The notes under the pieces are model-generated. The model did not search any database, had not been told where the DNA came from, and was given only the letters and a program-made list of their open reading frames with translations. From assembly GCA_009869945.1 (NCBI GenBank), contig WIXG01000172.1, positions 62,001 to 126,000 on the forward strand: a DNA stretch of 64,000 nt. The letters are read 5' to 3'. Source of the stretch: Mesaphorura yosii (Eukaryota; Arthropoda; Collembola; Poduromorpha; Tullbergiidae). Position 1 is the first letter of the stretch. Every line of letters starts with the position of its first letter. Below are positions 12,326-33,601 of the stretch, one piece after another. The translations under genes were made by a program, and so were the position numbers.

Positions 12326-13825
12326 ATGGCTTTCGCACAATATCCACCGGCCAATGTAAGTGACCAAGATTATGCAATGTAATTAGTACTCTCCTTTTTG
12401 CTCTGGATTATGTAATGTTCTTTGGATGCTTGATTTTGCGCTTGCAGCAACATATCATCAACGTGAATCACAATTCAAAGTGGAAAGATTTGGACTCGTC
12501 AGACGATTATCCCGAAGAAATTGATAACCAAGTTGACGCTTCCGTTCCAGGCTCATGGAAGGTGAATAACGGGACCTGTTGTTGGGACCGGGTTCCACCA
12601 ATAATTAGACCAACAGAACGTGTTCCTGAGTTCAATCCGACTGTGGGTGCGCCGCCCGTCTTGCTTGCACCCAAAATGCAAATGCCGTCATTGGCGCAGT
12701 CGTGCGCGTCGTCCTTATCAGCAGCAAAGGCCGCAGCGGCTCCAGGTAGGCTGCAACTCTTAGCTTCAATTGTGTAACAATGTTGAGATTGAATCGTATT
12801 TTAGTGGATGGAGTTGCAGTAGAAATCCAGCCGTACAATCCTCAGTGGGCGACCGCATTCGAAGAAGAGGCCAACCAAATCCAAGCAATTTTGGGTCCAG
12901 ACATTGTAATCCAGATCTACCATATCGGCTCCACATCTGTTCGTGGTCTTCCCGGTTAGTGACAACTACATTGCAATTTTGCATACATTTCGATTCTGGA
13001 ACACTCGTCTTCGTTATTTTCAAAGCAAAACCAATCATTGACATGATCCCTGTCGTCAAGAACATCCTGGCGATGGACACACCCATTTGTCGTTCAAAAA
13101 TGGAGGCGCTTGGCTACGAGTACAAAGGCGAACTTGGAATCCCATTTCGTCGTTTTTACACAAAGGACGACTCGTCTCCTTCCGCCGCCGCCGCTTCCGG
13201 TATGATTCGGCGCAGGACACATCATTTACATGTGTTCCAGGTTGGAAACCCAGAAATCGAGCACCATCTTCAGTTTCGCAGTTATCTGTCTTCTTCAGCC
13301 GCGCAGAACAATAACGACTTCAGAAAATACGCACAACTAAAAATGGAATTGGCAGCCATGTTCCCAAATGACATGGGGAACTACTCCCTCGGGAAATCCA
13401 ACTTCATCAGTAGTCTTCTGGCCAAAATCAATTTCGGTGGCATTCTCTTCAGAAATTGCCATACACGTGAAGAGTGGGATGGCTATCGGCGAATCATGCG
13501 ACGGAGTCAGTCCAGTGGGAACGAAATCGACGAAAAGTTGCCAAATCATTACCAGTTCGTTCTCGTCTACGGTGTCCATGCTGTCTGCGCAAGCCACGTG
13601 ATTCTCGACAAGGCAAACGGGTACTTTCAAATTCTTGATATTCAAGCTGACGAAAACTGGCTTGGGCAGGGCTTCGAGCAGAAAATGGAACAACTTTTAA
13701 TACAGTGGAACAGTCACCAACAATTCCTCGCCAAAGTTGAGAACGAGAGGAACGCTGACCTGGGAAGGCACTTCAGTGGGCTGAGCTTATCATCGAATAC
13801 TCTGCAAGGACACCCGTTTATGTAA
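12326..13825 (+). CDS. GrpB (UPF0157) nucleotidyltransferase-like / GNAT fusion protein
   Basis: Four exons (12326-12355, 12448-12745, 12805-12954, 13026-13825) join in frame to 425 residues. Residues 1 to ~109 are a low-complexity acidic then Pro/Ala-rich leader with no recognised domain. From ~112 comes a GrpB domain, a nucleotidyltransferase-fold family common in bacteria: IQPYNPQWATAFEEEA, then YHIGSTSVRGLPAKPIIDM with the active-site-like GSTS and the D in PIIDM, then EYKGELGIPFRRFY, HHLHVFQVGNPE and a closing Y..LK.ELA..FP...GNYSLGKS. After this, a region starting GGILFRNCHTREEWDGYRRI leads into YQFVLVYGVHAVCASHVIL and DIQADENWLGQGFEQKMEQLL, which resembles a GNAT acetyltransferase core with its acetyl-CoA loop (consensus Q/RxxGxG/A). 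Bacterial GrpB proteins with this extension are known, and the gene looks like a horizontally acquired bacterial gene that has gained introns. The biochemical role is unknown. An AATAAA follows at 14054-14059. Confidence 0.85.
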
Positions 13826-15104
13826 TGCTCGATGAAAACGGAATGCATCTTCCGGTTCTTCCATATTTGAAGAAACTGATCGTCTCGTCTCAACTCGCAC
13901 CTTCCCCATTCCGCTGGCCACCACTACACAAACATGCAAAATGCAATCTTCCGACCTATTCAATCAACTATAGCTTTTAATGTACAAAGAATATTTTACT
14001 CATAATTTAGCAACCCGGCCCCGACCCTGATTCCTCCGTCTAGTAAACTAGTCAATAAATTAGGTGTAATATCTCAGAATGTCGCATGGAGAATTTGGAG
14101 CAAGAGGAAGTGGAGAAAGCAAGACACTTCGGAGTACGTACGTAAATTATTTCTGGGCTCCAGCATAATTAATTCATGCACATATTTTAGTAGCAAAATT
14201 CTGTAGCGAGTATTTATTCTTATTCTTATGTATCGTATATTTCGAATTTGAATGAATAAAATCATGCTTTCACTGAAGTTTTCTTGAATCCTGCATAAAT
14301 TGTTCGTCTTTTCATTGTGGGTACTCAATAGCTGATAACAATGTTACCAGCGAGTGTGCCAGGACCGAAGATAGCAGAAAATACTATGCATCAGGCGAGT
14401 GAAGACGCAATAATGTTATCACTTCAGCGTTATGGAGAACAATGATATCATTTTACAAAGGAAAAGACATAAGTCAGTGTAAAAAGTCTTGGCGTACGCG
14501 TACGAGAATTGAAGGAAGTGTTATACACTTAATACAAAAGACGCAGTACAGCTGTAATGGATAGCAAGTTATCTGGCGCATTTTCCTGTATTTGAAGTTG
14601 TTAACTACTTTCTAAATTGAAGCCATCCTCGCTAAAATTATAATTTGAGTTATTTCATGACTTTCATTAATAATTTTACTTACACTAAATTAACCATCAC
14701 AAAATACATTTTTCCATCAAGTCAAATGGCTTTTGTTCATTTTCTCGAAGGCTGCACGATGGATTGCCGATGTTACATATTAGGAATATATATTCGTGCT
14801 TGCTCTACATGAATCAGAAGTCAGGCCGGCCTTCCCGTGCGTAATTTCAACTTCCCGAGAATTTTTCAATAAAGTTGTGATTTTGGGACCCTTTCGCACC
14901 ATAATCTGGCCCTGAGACCAAGATCAGGGTCTCGGAGACCAAGATCTGTCGCTGTGGGGCCCAATTCTGGGTCACACTGATTAGGTTCCTAAGGACCCAG
15001 ATCAGAGGTTTGGTACTGGACTGTTATAAATTCTCACACTCCACGGTAGAGGAATCAAATCAAATCGACTAAAAATTAACAATTACGCAAGAACATCTGG
15101 AATC
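13826..15104. other. Intergenic region with a short repeat
   Basis: The first ~230 bp should be the 3' untranslated region of the GrpB-GNAT gene (AATAAA at 14054-14059). The rest is AT-rich and non-coding. At 14914-14946 the 12-mer GAGACCAAGATC occurs twice with a 21 bp period, and the first copy also pairs with GGTCTC at 14928-14933. Confidence 0.4.
15025..15030 (+). promoter_or_regulatory. Possible TATA box of TM2D2
   Basis: TATAAA lies 80 bp before the ATG at 15105, a distance that fits a short leader. It is a simple match and not proof of promoter function. Confidence 0.35.
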
Positions 15105-15932
15105 ATGACTCTCGCGGAACTTATTGGCCGACTTAACCCACGATTTAGTACAAAAACTATCGTTCTAATCATTCTCCACCAGTTCATATTAATACTGGTA
15201 CCATCTGGCCAACAACAGCAGACTGCAGCGCGGAGATTGACAAATAATGCAACTCATTACAATCACCATCTTTCACAAAGTTTTGACCACTTTCTACATA
15301 CGAATGACGTTGGCTTCAATCCGCTTGGTCCGTTGGTTCGGTGTGACTACTTGCCAATGGATTTCTTAGAATGTGATCCACTAGTCGACCATAAAGGAAA
15401 TGATACCGCACAGAAGCGGGATGGCCATGGTTGTTTAAAGGTGAGATGGCAGTTAATTAGTTGTCTCTTAACTTCTCTTACGATTGACCTCTTCTGAATA
15501 TTCTGTGTAGCTTGGCGGAGAAAGATTCGAAGACGTGGAGCACGCTGCACGAATGTGCAAACCACTTCCTGGAATCGAGTGTTATGGCCAAAGCGGCCCT
15601 AAGTTCAAGAAATATGGATTTCCCTGCGTGAAATACACGGGTCACTATTTTCTCTCAACACTGCTCTTCAGTATATTCCTAGGGCTCTTGGGAATTGATA
15701 GGTTTTGTCTGGGACACACTGGAACAGGTAATTATCAAATAACCTGACTATAAACAATTCGGATGACGGTGGAAGTCATCCCAATTTCATACTTAATTAC
15801 TCTAATTCCGTAGGAGTCGGTAAAATGCTCACCTTAGGAGGAGCTGGTATTTGGTGGGTCGTAGACATAATATTGCTAATAGAAGGGTATCTGACGCCTG
15901 CTGACGGAAGCAATTGGATGCCCTATGTATAG
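15105..15932 (+). CDS. TM2D2: TM2 domain-containing protein 2
   Basis: Conserved two-pass membrane protein of the TM2D family. In Drosophila, TM2D proteins act with Notch signalling at gamma-secretase-dependent cleavage. Three exons (15105-15440, 15511-15727, 15814-15932) give 223 residues. There is a signal anchor ([17 protein letters not shown], residues ~18-35). The cysteine-rich ectodomain starts at [19 protein letters not shown] and continues with [15 protein letters not shown], the TM2D2 hallmark. The TM2 domain begins [17 protein letters not shown], has [16 protein letters not shown] between the helices (the DRF motif of this superfamily), and ends SDGSNW-like as [11 protein letters not shown]. 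Length and order match human TM2D2. The 3' end converges on the methyltransferase gene; an ATTAAA lies at 16093-16098. Confidence 0.93.
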
Positions 15933-16217
15933 ACGGCAATGGATAATAGAGTACCAACTCAAGCCACCTTGTCATTTTTCGCAGAAGTCATGAATGGAAC
16001 TCGGATTATTGCACTAAATTAAGATGAAGATTACTAGTAGATAATGTAAATATTCTTCAACGCTGAACGCGTAGAGTAGGCAGTTTGTACGCATTAAAGT
16101 CAACCAACTCCACAATTTATTTACAAAATTACGATGTGTCAATTGTCCGCAAGTGTACAGACGCATAGCCACACAAACGATAAACGAATTCAATTCAGAA
16201 GATTATGCATGCAGTGC

Positions 16218-19129
16218 TCATTGTAAGGGTTTTGAAGCCGTAAATAAACCCCAAGCCTGGTCTCCCGAGCTACATCGTTCGAGCTTCGACTTCCAGCCAT
16301 CCACAATGTAGTCAAAGTCGACCTGCGAAAATCTGCTCCGGAAGTCGTGCTTTTTCTCATGGAACCGCTTGAGTTCAGTCTGGAGAATCTCCATAAATTG
16401 ACCCGTTTTCTCCTGTGCATCAACGTTTGTGAAGCCGACCTGAAAATACATACATCATTTATGGCATTTGCATTAAGGTATGTCACAGAAGAAGAAAAAA
16501 GTACTGGAAATCCCAACCTTCTCTAAGAGTTGGCCATACTCAGGAACTGTGAGCATCAGGTAGCAGCGTTGAAGCACGTACTTCAAGTAGGCTTCTGAAT
16601 GTTGTTCCTTTTCTCCGTGACAGTAATCGGTTATCAGCAGTTTGCCGCCTGGCTTGAGCCATTCCTGGTATAGAATCGGTCACTGGTTATGAGGGCATGC
16701 TGACACTGATAGTTTAGTATCCAGACTGAAGTACCAGAAACTTACAAAAAACTTTGTGAATAAGGCCTCCTTGTCACCAATATGAAGAATGGTATCACGA
16801 CTGTATATGACATCGAATGTATTTGGCTCGAAATGTTGCTTGGTAATGTCATTCATTTCAAAGGTTACCTTTTCAGAAATTATAAAAGGTCAACACAAAA
16901 TTCAAAGGCATAGGCATAGTCAGACCAGACTTTCGATGATAACGTTGTTGACTGTTAAGCACTCACATTTTTCCGAATTCGTTCTTCCATCTCGCCTTGA
17001 TACTTGATTGCCATTGAAATCATGTTTGTCGATAAATCAACTCCATGAACTTTAGAACCATATTTATCGGCAATGTAAAATGCTGACCCACCAATTCCAC
17101 AGCCAACGTCCAGCACATAACTGCTTGGTGTCAGGTCAAGAGTCTTTACGAACTTCTCAGTGGTTTCTTGACCGCCGGTGGACACGTACGTTTTGCCAAA
17201 GATGAACTCGTACCGGCGGATCCCTTCTTCCGTGTACTGATTCCCGTCGAGGAAAGCCTGCAATTGTCAGCAGTCGTTATTTCATTGTCCTGCAAGAATT
17301 CATTAAAACCAATTCACAAAAGATGCTTACTTGGAAGGAATCGTACGAGTCTGGAGACTTGCCCATTTTCTTGAGGATGAATCCTAATTGGAACGGATTC
17401 CCGTAATGCTGCGAGATGACAGAATATAAAGAAGTTATGTAAGATGTAACCTCCTGTGACGACGGCACGACAGGAATGAAAAGGACAAGAAACGATTAGC
17501 GATGTAAAATTCAAAATTCCGAACACATGCCTTAATGAAGTTTTATCTCGCACTCGAGACTATACAGACTATCTATATTAAAAGTTCAAAGCTACTGGGC
17601 TATTCTTAAGACGATCTTTGACATCTGCCGCACACACACATGACATGTTGTAGCTTTGACCGCTTCGAAACTTCGTCTCAATGGAAAATCCGTTCATGGC
17701 TCTAGAACCTCTTTGCCTCTTCTTAACCTTGTAACAATGTATGAATAAAGTACTCTTTATCAGTTATGAATATCAAAGCTGGGTGGAATAAGTTCTCTAA
17801 TGGCTTAGTGTGCATATGCTTGAAGCGTGCCCATCACAAATTCGGTAGACGATTATATTCGTCGAAGTCGAAGGTCAGAAATTTCAATGTCAGGGGCAGA
17901 CGTCCAAAATAGTATCGTTAATCCTTCGCTTTGCCTGCCTGTATGGGCGATTAGCAAAAGGTTGACAGGGTGACACTGATAGCGTGGCCGACTCACACAC
18001 GGTGACCGAATGCCCGGCCAGACATCGAACCATACAACTATGAGTACGAATTACGAAAATGCAAGCGTGAGACAACAACCGTCTTTGTGAGATGACATGT
18101 CACGTCAGCGGATTTCGACACAGCGATGACTCATTGCTTACCCGGATATAGGCCTCGATGGAAAGCGCCCGTTCACATACAAAAGAAAATTCTTTCCCGG
18201 TCGCATTGACCTGAAAGTTGTTTTGCAAGAGTCTGAAGTACTCCAAGGGTGAGCGATAGAACGTTGGGTTACTTTCGCGTTTCTTGTCACCTGGAATATA
18301 ACGTGGACATGAACTTCACATCCACGGTTTTGCTCGTACTGCCAGTAATGCAATAACGATCATTATAAATACCTGACTGACGATAGCAGGATTCGCGTAC
18401 GAAAAGATAACCGTGGGGCTTTAACCATCGTAGCATTTTGATGACAAGTCTCTCGAGTTCCTCGTCCGAGATGTACATTAGAAGCCAATTGGAGAAAATA
18501 ACATCGTACCTGTTATACAGAGACACGAATAAAGTTTGTAATGATTGTACTTCGATTCACTGCAGCGTGACCGAAATGTGAAGCTGGTGATATGATTATG
18601 ACATACTGATTTTCCTCCAACTCCAATTCTGTGACATCCCCCGCAATAAATTTTACGCTCTGATTGTGTCCATTTCGAACTCGGTTCGCTTCGACGTAGG
18701 TCTCCATGAAGTCTACTGCCGTCACAGATTTTGCAACCTTCAAGAGCTCGGTCGTGAATCGCCTAATCCAAAAATTAGCAATTGGCGATTAGGTAAGCGT
18801 CGTAAGCTCTTAACTGTTGCGTATCTTTTTATTTCTTACCCGATTCCTGCTCCGAGCTCCAGCACATTTTTCCCGGCCAAATTTGGGCATACTTTGAGCA
18901 CCTGCGCTCGGTCATCTGAGGCCAGGATATCATTTGCGGCTGAGCATAGCATCATGGACTCTTCGGATGCTTCATATTGCCTCCAGTACTGCTTCATTTG
19001 CTGACGGACAACGGCAGGGTCACTAGATTTCGTCTTCCCGACAGCCACAGCCGCGTACCCATTCTGCAGCCCATTCGCGTGGCCACAGGTCCCGTTTTGT
19101 GTGGAGCATCCAACAATTTGTACGTCCAT
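16218..19129 (-). CDS. Tandem-domain phosphoethanolamine N-methyltransferase
   Basis: SAM-dependent enzyme that methylates phosphoethanolamine stepwise to phosphocholine. About nine exons run from 19129 down to 16218. After an N-terminal leader, the first methyltransferase domain has [25 protein letters not shown] (motif I), [12 protein letters not shown], then [35 protein letters not shown] and [15 protein letters not shown] (exon 18292-18141). A ~0.6 kb intron follows. A linker exon leads to the second domain: [37 protein letters not shown] (motif I), [42 protein letters not shown], and [12 protein letters not shown] near the end. This is the bifunctional layout of plant and fish/frog enzymes, whereas nematodes split the two domains between two proteins. 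Both SAM motifs are intact. Minus-strand AATAAA at 16121-16116. Confidence 0.92.
17560..18135 (-). other. Intron of the methyltransferase gene
   Basis: The ~0.6 kb between the exons coding the two methyltransferase domains is the largest intron of this gene. I see no coding exon or repeat in it beyond a short (CA)n tract near 17630. Confidence 0.5.
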
Positions 19130-19719
19130 GTTTACTGGGGAGGGTCAAGACACAGAATGAAGCACAAGCCAAGAAATCGACAGCGGATCAGCAAACAAGT
19201 TTTTGTCTGCACACACAAAGTAATAAGGTCTCGAAAACAGAATCTGTTAACACCCGAAGCTGACACTACAGTAATGACTACTGACTGACCTGGACCTGAC
19301 ACTGATTACGCGCACAAAAAGTGCAAAGTGCACGCACGCAGAGCGAGAAAAATCATCCTGTTTTCACGACCCTTTCTTATTTTTACATTCCGAATGTACC
19401 TTGTGAGTGCCATTCCATGAATTAGACGCATATGAGAGCGATAGGGTCAAGATTAAGACACTTTTCTGGAATATCCATATTTACATATCTTTGGGGCACT
19501 GCACGGAAGAATGATAGCGCACTTTTAATTGTATGATGCATGGAATCTTTTTGTGTCCGCGTTTCGCAAGATTTGTTGCCACATTGTTTTCGATTTTCTT
19601 CGAGAGGGTCGATGCCCACACGCCCTCGCCCTGGCAGTGGTTTCATTTTCAATGAGGGTCAGCACTTGACCCTTCATATCGCAACAAAGCAATGTGGCGC
19701 GGTATTGGGAAAATTTTTT

Positions 19720-19948
19720 ATTCAATAACTCTGTCAGCCATCATTGGTAGAAAAATTAATGAACGCAGTTGTATAATGTACAATTTATTGTCTCAATATT
19801 TTGATCGGAAGCAGTTGAGCGTTTCCGGTTAATCTTGAGGCAAAATGATGAGTTCCCCTGACCGAGGTGTCAGTCGACATCCCGACGAGACATTTTTCGT
19901 CGTCCGGCTGATCTGCAGTTTTTACGGCACTAATTCGGGGCACCGGAC
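19720..19948 (-). CDS. Orphan terminal exon of an unidentified gene (partial)
   Basis: On the minus strand a pyrimidine-rich acceptor (TTTGCCTTTCCCAG) is followed by an open frame of about 52 codons from 19948 to a TAA near 19792. It includes PRISAVKTADQPDDEKCLVG and STDTSVRGTHHFASRLTG, which is complex, non-repetitive protein sequence. About 65 bases after the stop is a minus-strand AATAAA. This is what a last coding exon plus 3' untranslated region looks like. I did not find a convincing upstream exon between here and the RNF26-like gene, nor do I recognise the protein. It could instead be a chance open frame. Confidence 0.3.
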
Positions 19949-19959
19949 CTGGGAAAGGC

Positions 19960-20676
19960 AAACCAAAAATATGATCCTTACAACTTTGGGTAATAAGACA
20001 TAAGAAGAAACATTTCAGTTTCTATGAATGACTTGGGTTCTGAGTCTCCTGTCACGAAAATCTCAAACCAACTTTCGTTTACAAGCTGCAGCTGTTTTAC
20101 GAGTTGCAATAAAATCATGCATTTTTTCTTGTGTGTACGTGTGTCCAATTCACACACGACCGCGACGTTTTCTTGTGTTTTGAATTTTATTCCAGTTATT
20201 AAGGGATTAAATATTAAATCTTAATTAAATCCAGAACCAGAACCACCTTAACAAATAATTTGGCTAACTTCCTGGTGAAATAAGTAGTCTATGAATTAGC
20301 GCAGTAAGCAGTTAAGCAGTTAACACAATTTATCGAAGCTTGACAAGCTTGTGACATTCCATCAGTTGTAAGTTCAAGAGTACTATTTAACTTGATTCTA
20401 AATACTAGAATGCATTAATTGTTTCAGGTGGAGAGTATTCAACGTCTAACGGAAGTATTAATCTCCTCAAATGCACCTTACAGTGTGAGATGAACCTGTA
20501 GTATGATAGTAGGTAATTACCGTTCTAAATATTGGTGACTGCTTGATTGAGAAAATTGAATAATTGATTATTGATTGATTGCTCTTTAGGATCTGAAGAC
20601 ATGCTCCGAAGATGACCTGACACTTGGCACTACATGTGAAGTCGACTAAAAGTAGAACTTCAAAGCGACGAACAAA
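19960..20676. other. Intergenic region upstream of the RNF26-like gene
   Basis: AT-rich sequence with short runs of TAAGCAGT-type repeats near 20300. No supported gene. It should include the promoter and 5' leader of the RNF26-like gene and any upstream exon of the orphan minus-strand exon. Confidence 0.35.
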
Positions 20677-21750
20677 ATGGACGTAGAAGACGAGTATTTG
20701 AGCGCGTTTCTACAAGACGTGAAGGGAATTGGTGATGGAATTGCTACGTTTTTGCAGTTTCTGCTCGGAATCAGTTATGTAGCTGGAAAGTACTTAACGG
20801 AAGCAATTACCTGGACTTGTAGCTTTATCTGCTACAGTTTGGTACAAACAAAACTTTTCATTGAGGCGTTGGTTGAAGCTATAGTTGACATTTGGAGCGC
20901 TGCGTTTCATGGTGTATTACTTACATACTACGGTATTGGGAAAATAGTCGAAGGTAAACTCTTGCGCCATTAATTACATGACGTTTTTGTTTAAGCTCAT
21001 GCTTGTACAATAAGATGGCTTTCGGCTGTAGCTTTTCAGGTCACCGTTTCGGATCTTCTGACATTCGTCATCAATGTGTACAATTTCATGGTTCAACTTT
21101 TCGTGTCCAGCGCACAAATTTTTATTCAAGCGTTGTCCATGCTGACAATTATTCCATCACAACTTAACACAACCCTTGGACTTATTGGAGATTTGTCAAT
21201 ATCAGTTCTCAAGCAAACATTGGTCATACTTCGACAGTTTCTGACAACGCTGATTTGGTCGCCAGTCTACGCCGTTGGTGTTCTCTTGTCATGGGTCTGG
21301 GTAGTCTGCATTCAAGTTACAAAGGCAATTATTCAGTCCGCAGATAAAATAACTTTATCCGCAATAGTTGGTCTACTCGTGCTTCTGTTCTCAGCGTATC
21401 TTTACTCAAAGCTCTCATTTGCGCAATTAGCTTCCAGGACTTGGCATTATTCGATCATTGCCACTCGCAGAACATTTCTGTTTACCATGTTTCTATTTAA
21501 GAAAATTAAAGCAAAACTCAAGTTAAACAGACAGCTTGTGGAGGAGGCCGAAAACTTCGAGGACGAAGATGGCGAGCTCACGAAAGGGATTTGTGTCATT
21601 TGTCAAGTTAACCATGTTTGCTACATCTCCTCTCCGTGCAATCACGTCTGTTTATGTAACGATTGTGTTCACAGGCTTGTTGAGTACGACAACCGCTGTC
21701 CGATGTGCAGGAAGGTGGTAGAATACTTTTCGAGAGTTTACATATCTTAA
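20677..21750 (+). CDS. RNF26: RNF26-like multi-pass RING E3 ubiquitin ligase
   Basis: Membrane-bound E3 ligase. In vertebrates RNF26 sits in the ER membrane and controls endosome positioning and STING turnover. Two exons (20677-20953 and 21032-21750) join in frame to 331 residues; the AG at 21030-21031 rather than 21038-21039 keeps the frame. The N-terminal two thirds hold about five hydrophobic segments (for example IGLLVLLFSAYLYSKLSFA). Then comes a basic patch (KKIKAKLKLNRQ), an acidic linker and a C-terminal C3HC5-type RING: CVICQVNHVCYISSPCNHVC, then CLCNDCVHRLVEYDNRCPMC. The protein ends VEYFSRVYIS, typical of RNF26 tails. It is somewhat shorter than the human protein (433 residues). 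AATAAA at 22056-22061. Confidence 0.85.
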
Positions 21751-22604
21751 TTGCGCAAACTTTCCTGTATATTATGCTTTACAGATTAACGATGTAGATT
21801 TACGAATCTTGTTTTTCGGACCGATCCGTGTTTAGCCGTTTAGTGTGTTATGATCTGGCTAAGTTAGTCTTATCTTTCTAGTTCTTGTAATTTTTTTTGT
21901 ATGATACATTTTTCTGTTTACACTTTGTTACCTGTTAAGTGAAATGATAAATATTTTAGCTTGAGTTTGAGAAAAGTACAATTTAACGGATAAATTTAAG
22001 TGTAAGTTGGAAATTGCCCGGGTTTTGTATCAGTTCGTTATCGGACGCGTTATCGAATAAATTACAGAGATTATGCGTGAAATTTTATTAAACTTTCTCC
22101 ATTGCTGAATTCATTCTCCGATTTTTGGTGCAAGAATCAACAAAGATCTTTGTATAAAATGAATAGAATCCTTGCTGCTACAAGTGGAATGCCGAAACGA
22201 ATGTTCAAAATGCCGTATCTTATTACATAAGACAGAAGTCAAACAGTAGTCCATCACAGGCGTATTCTTCATATGCGATGAACTGAACTCTAAAGTATAA
22301 TTGTCAAAGTTAATTAACCGTGTCTAATTTATTATTTCCAACAAAGTGTACATCTCCTTCTGTTTCATTGGCTTTGTACGATGTACTGATGACACGAGAT
22401 TCGAGTGTGAAATTCCAGTAGCCTGTTTAAAACATTCTGGCAATATTGACTCGTAAAAATTGGGGAAATCACTATCACTGCGTATCCGGCGTCTATCTTA
22501 AGTCGTGGTTATTTAGCAGCAAAACTATGAGGTTTCTTCCAAGTAGAGGCTCTCGGGATCACTAATCATTTAATTATCTGACGCATCAAGCCGATCCGAC
22601 TACA
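21751..22604. other. 3' untranslated and intergenic region
   Basis: The first ~310 bp up to the AATAAA at 22056-22061 look like the 3' untranslated region of the RNF26-like gene. The rest is the presumed promoter and leader of the GPR107-like gene. No other feature is visible. Confidence 0.45.
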
Positions 22605-32612
<10,008 letters not shown>

Positions 32613-33601
32613 CGGAGTCAGAAATGAACAGACTTGACCATTATCTTGCTTAAAGCATTGAATCGAATCCTGCTACTGCTATTCAAACGATTTTCTCATA
32701 CTATTCGCATTTTCAAACCAAATCGTGCAAACTCCTCTGGGAAATAGATTTGCCAGGCAAAAGTGAACTATTTTTAAGTACACAAGATTGCACTCAATAA
32801 AACTTAACGATAAGTAAAGCATAGCAGTAAGCTTTTAAATGCTAATTTTACATTTTAGTTTCTCCAAAGCGTAATAATATTAAGGTGCAAAATTGCAAAC
32901 TTTATTGCAGAGTCTCCAATAAGAATCTGTTAACACAGAAGCTTGTGACGTCAACGAAATGAAATAGCTGTGATTGTTATGAGTAGTTGGTTCCTTTTGT
33001 AAGTACTTATATAATTCCTTAATTTATTATTGCAGTAATGCGTAATGATAAGGCTTGTTGTACACATTACACAAGAATTCACGGAATAAAACAAAGCGCA
33101 GTCGATATTCATGCCACGCACGCGTACGGTTTCCTTTGCTAGAGGAGGAGGCAGGCGAAGCATAACGAGTACGACGCGACGTTTCAGTTCCAGTTGACAA
33201 TAAATGAAGCATGGCCACCGGATGTCATACCTCGTACAATTTCTTCCGACAATCAATTATCTCTGCACGTTTTTTACGTTTCTCTGTTACTTTACTTACT
33301 TTGTGATTGACGCATACTCCATCGCATGGCTTGGGATTTTCACCGTGAAATCTTTGCCTTTGCAAGGCCCTCCGACGACTGACTCCATGGAGGGCTATTT
33401 ATAAAACTCCATGAAATCGTCGCGTAAATTGTGACGATCACATTTAGAAATTACATCAATCAACTCGAAATGCTCTGCTATAAATACTACCAGAATGACC
33501 CTCGTCGTCTTTAAATCATATTCCACTTTCATATCACAAAGATCATTTCTTGTGTGGAGTTTTGCTTCGTCCAGCCAAGCTCAACAAGAAACAAAGGCAA
33601 A
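32613..33601. other. Intergenic region upstream of the glycine-rich gene
   Basis: Begins with the GPR107 3' untranslated region (AATAAA at 32796-32801). The right part holds two TATA-like boxes in front of the glycine-rich gene (33396-33403 and 33479-33486). The open frames near 33000-33260 look fortuitous. Confidence 0.4.
33479..33486 (+). promoter_or_regulatory. TATA box of the glycine-rich gene
   Basis: TATAAATA lies 116 bp before the ATG at 33602, so transcription would start near 33510 with a ~90 base leader. A second TATA-like element, TATTTATA, occurs 83 bp further upstream at 33396-33403. A strong TATA box fits a small, highly expressed secreted product. Confidence 0.55.

Noticed and set aside
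12632-13693. Minus-strand open frames within the GrpB-GNAT gene
   Set aside because: Antisense shadows of well-supported exons, with no family resemblance.
20024-20224. Upstream exon for the orphan 19.8 kb exon (minus-strand frame reading NESWFEIFVTGDSEPKSF)
   Set aside because: Open for about 40 codons but ends in a stop, with no donor that would join it to the later exon in frame.
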